Of a stretch of 21,139 nt of DNA, positions 19,602-21,139 are shown in pieces. The DNA comes from Blattamonas nauphoetae. Its lineage: Eukaryota > Preaxostyla > Oxymonadida. Numbering within the stretch: the first letter of the stretch is position 1; each line of letters opens with the position of its first letter. The translations under genes were made by a program, and so were the position numbers. Location of the stretch: assembly GCA_033064195.1 (NCBI GenBank), contig JARBJD010000710.1, forward strand, positions 1 to 21,139, written 5' to 3'. The notes under the pieces are model-generated. The model did not search any database and was not told where the DNA came from. It worked only from the letters and a program-made list of their open reading frames with translations.

Positions 19602-20584
19602 TAAATTCCTTGGTCTCTTGTGTGATAGCGGAAGGAGTGGAGACTGACTAAAAGATGATCTCATTCAAGGCAGAGTCTTGGAAAGAAAGATGTGAGCATA
19701 TGAAAGTAATATTTGCAGTGGCGAGGGAATGCAGCAGATGAGACCAGTCATCACGAAATATTTGTTGTGATTGTGATCTGCTGTGAGCGGACCAACAAAT
19801 ATCAGAACACCGTCTGTATCAAACATTGGTTTTATCCAGAACCTACAATTAAGTGAATTAGAGGAGAGAAGGTTGACGAATGGAGATCACACTTGAAGTC
19901 GTTGCTATCGAAGTAATTGGAACCAGAAATTAGTTCTCCATATCTTCGTGGTTCTCAGTATTAATCATCGCCTGAGAAAAGGGTGGTATCATGCCAAGTT
20001 CGACAAGGGTCAGACGATGTGATGATCCGAGTATTCCAGACGAGAAAAATTGCACAGTATGGACCTGTACGTCCCTATTTGTGTTGACTTCGATTGGATT
20101 CATCACGTTTGTCCGTGGATTTTGCCGACTTTGTAGGATCATCGACAATCTGTGAAGAAGAACAAGATCAACATCAGTATCAACACTCCACAACAATCCC
20201 TAAAAAGGAACTAGATCAACAACAACACTACCATTATTCCAGACCATTCCTCAACAAGAAAATAATAATTAATACAAGCAATCCATGCAAACTCTCCTTT
20301 TCCTTAAAAACAATGACACGAAGAAGAAAGAAAACATCCTCTCATCTCCTCCGCAATCACCGACAATCGCGCAAAGATTCACACAACTTTCGCCATTCTT
20401 AGTCTCAAATTCAGAAGGACAGATCAAGATTTACCCTTTATTATCTTCTTTCATTCAATCGGGAGAACTTTCACTTTCAGATAATATTATTGTCTATCTT
20501 TGATGTATTTACTTTGACAGAGTTTTCTAAAGACAATTTGGTGTTTTCCATTTTTCGAAATCACCCAGAAAATTATGGGTATTT
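19602..20584 (-). other. Right interior of the hAT-like element with unrecognised coding-like pieces
   Basis: After the TA duplication (19602-19603), a minus-strand frame at 19930-20196 contains FFSSGILGSSHRLTLVELGM. A second piece, FWIKPMFDTDGVLIFVGPL, lies at about 19790-19842. A candidate 50-nt GT-AG intron (19843-19892, reading GTGTGATC to TTAATTGTAG) would join NDFK to FWIKPMFD in frame. On the plus strand, 20147-20503 is Gln/Ser-rich with SPPQSPTIAQRFTQLSPFLV. None of these is recognised. They could be exons of the same unknown gene as 16302-17583. Confidence 0.3.
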
Positions 20585-20604
20585 TGGAAAGCCCTGATCA
20601 CGAT
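20585..20604. repeat. Right inverted end and target duplication of the hAT-like element
   Basis: TGGAAAGCCCTG (20585-20596) is the exact reverse complement of the left end, and ATCACGAT (20597-20604) is the second copy of the target. Confidence 0.93.
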
Positions 20605-21139
20605 GCCTCCAAATGGGAGGTCGTTGCGGTGAAGATCTTGGAGGATCGAGTTCACTGCTTCCAACGCGAAGCGTGACGCCATCGGAGCCTCGTCCCAAAT
20701 GACGACATCGATCGAGCGGACTTCATCTGCTTGCTCGGAATGTCGCTCTAGTCAGGACATCGAATTGCTTGCATCCAGAGGGACGAGCAATTTGAATGTT
20801 GAGTGGAGAGTTCGGCCGTGTGGCAGAAGTGTCGCAGCAATGCCTGTGAAGGCCACACACTGAACATTCTTTCCGAGACTCTTCAAGTGGTGATAGACAG
20901 CTTGATAGAGAAAGTTTTGCCTGATCCTCCTGGACCATCCAAAAGAAACACTTTGAATCGTAAGTTGGTTGTGTTGCGGCGGAGATGATGGCCCAAAATG
21001 CTCCACTTTGCTCGTTGTTCAAATGATTGATCATCAGCTTTGAGCTAATTGCTGTGATCCCATCTTGATCAACCATTGTCATGTTCTCGAACCGATCTTC
21101 GCGTGAAGGAGGAGGAATGAGAACATGAGTTCCATTCCA
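20597..21139 (-). pseudogene. Helitron/PIF1-like helicase, N-terminal half, broken and partial
   Basis: This is the upstream half of the helicase at 13763-14721. On the minus strand the frame is open from the window edge through HLNNEQSGAFWAIISAATQ, which matches the LNxEQ start of PIF1/Helitron helicase domains. Walker A DGPGGSGKT (about 20914-20940) follows. FLYQAVYHHLKSLGKNV and VAFTGIAATLLPHGRTLHS (motif Ia) come next, then Walker B VVIWDEAPM (about 20680-20706). It ends LPFGGIV at the insertion site. Walker A lies in a different frame from the residues on both sides, so there are two frame changes within about 30 bases, and a TGA interrupts the frame about 45 nt before the Walker B exon segment. 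The protein continues off the right edge, where a Rep nuclease domain would be expected if this is a Helitron. Confidence 0.87.

Larger units (their letters stand above)
14722..20596. mobile_element. hAT-like DNA transposon (5875 bp) inside the helicase gene
   Basis: The element begins CAGGGCTTTCCA (14722-14733) and ends with the exact reverse complement (20585-20596). It is flanked by the perfect 8-bp duplication ATCACGAT. CAGGG ends with an 8-bp duplication of form nTnnnnAn are the signature of the hAT superfamily. Removing it and one duplication leaves the helicase coding sequence continuous in frame across the site (PFGGIV then MILGGDF), so the boundaries are certain. Its own DNA is about 3.86 kb once the nested pogo element is subtracted. 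I find no hAT transposase (no RNase-H DDE or hATC dimerisation motif), so it looks non-autonomous. It carries a minisatellite, a GT tract and unrecognised minus-strand frames, and may contain captured host sequence. Confidence 0.9.

Noticed and set aside
14722-20596. The block between the helicase halves as a very long intron
   Set aside because: It has exact 12-bp inverted ends and an 8-bp target duplication, and it lacks splice-site consensus at those ends. It is an insertion.

Overview
The window is eukaryotic nuclear DNA from an organism I cannot name from sequence alone. It carries one complete ribosomal DNA unit (18S, ITS1, 5.8S, ITS2, 28S) with several substitutions at sites that rarely vary, such as the 5' part of the 28S. 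Candidate GT-AG introns are short, and mobile DNA is plentiful. Together these suggest a divergent protist, and a similarity search with the 18S would place it.

Layout. 1-2168 is non-rDNA: a broken protein-kinase exon (339-447) and a 1.28 kb element with inverted ends (694-1973). 2169-2894 is spacer and 5' external transcribed spacer. 2895-9990 is the rRNA operon. A 302-nt group I intron (8968-9269) sits in the peptidyl-transferase centre of the 28S, and its P1 to P9 helices can all be traced. 9991-13028 is intergenic spacer, with short AT-rich repeats, a long imperfect inverted repeat (11239-12732) and a 69-bp-period duplication. 13029-13612 is a second spacer/ETS copy plus only the first 51 nt of a second 18S gene.

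That second 18S stops exactly at an A^T step and runs into a Helitron-like element on the minus strand. The C-terminal half of its helicase is at 13763-14721 and the N-terminal half is at 20597-21139, continuing past the window. The halves are split by a 5875-bp hAT-like transposon (14722-20596) with perfect 12-bp inverted ends and a perfect 8-bp target duplication. That transposon is itself interrupted by a 2016-bp pogo/Fot1-like element (17586-19601) with 36-bp inverted ends, a TA duplication and a decayed DDE transposase. The right third is therefore three nested insertions in an rRNA gene. The hAT-like element also holds a 26/27-bp minisatellite of about 30 units, a GT-rich tract, and minus-strand reading frames rich in hydrophobic and helical segments that I do not recognise.

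Functionally, only the first rRNA operon looks intact. The kinase fragment, the helicase and the pogo transposase are all visibly broken. No viral or retroviral sequence was recognised.
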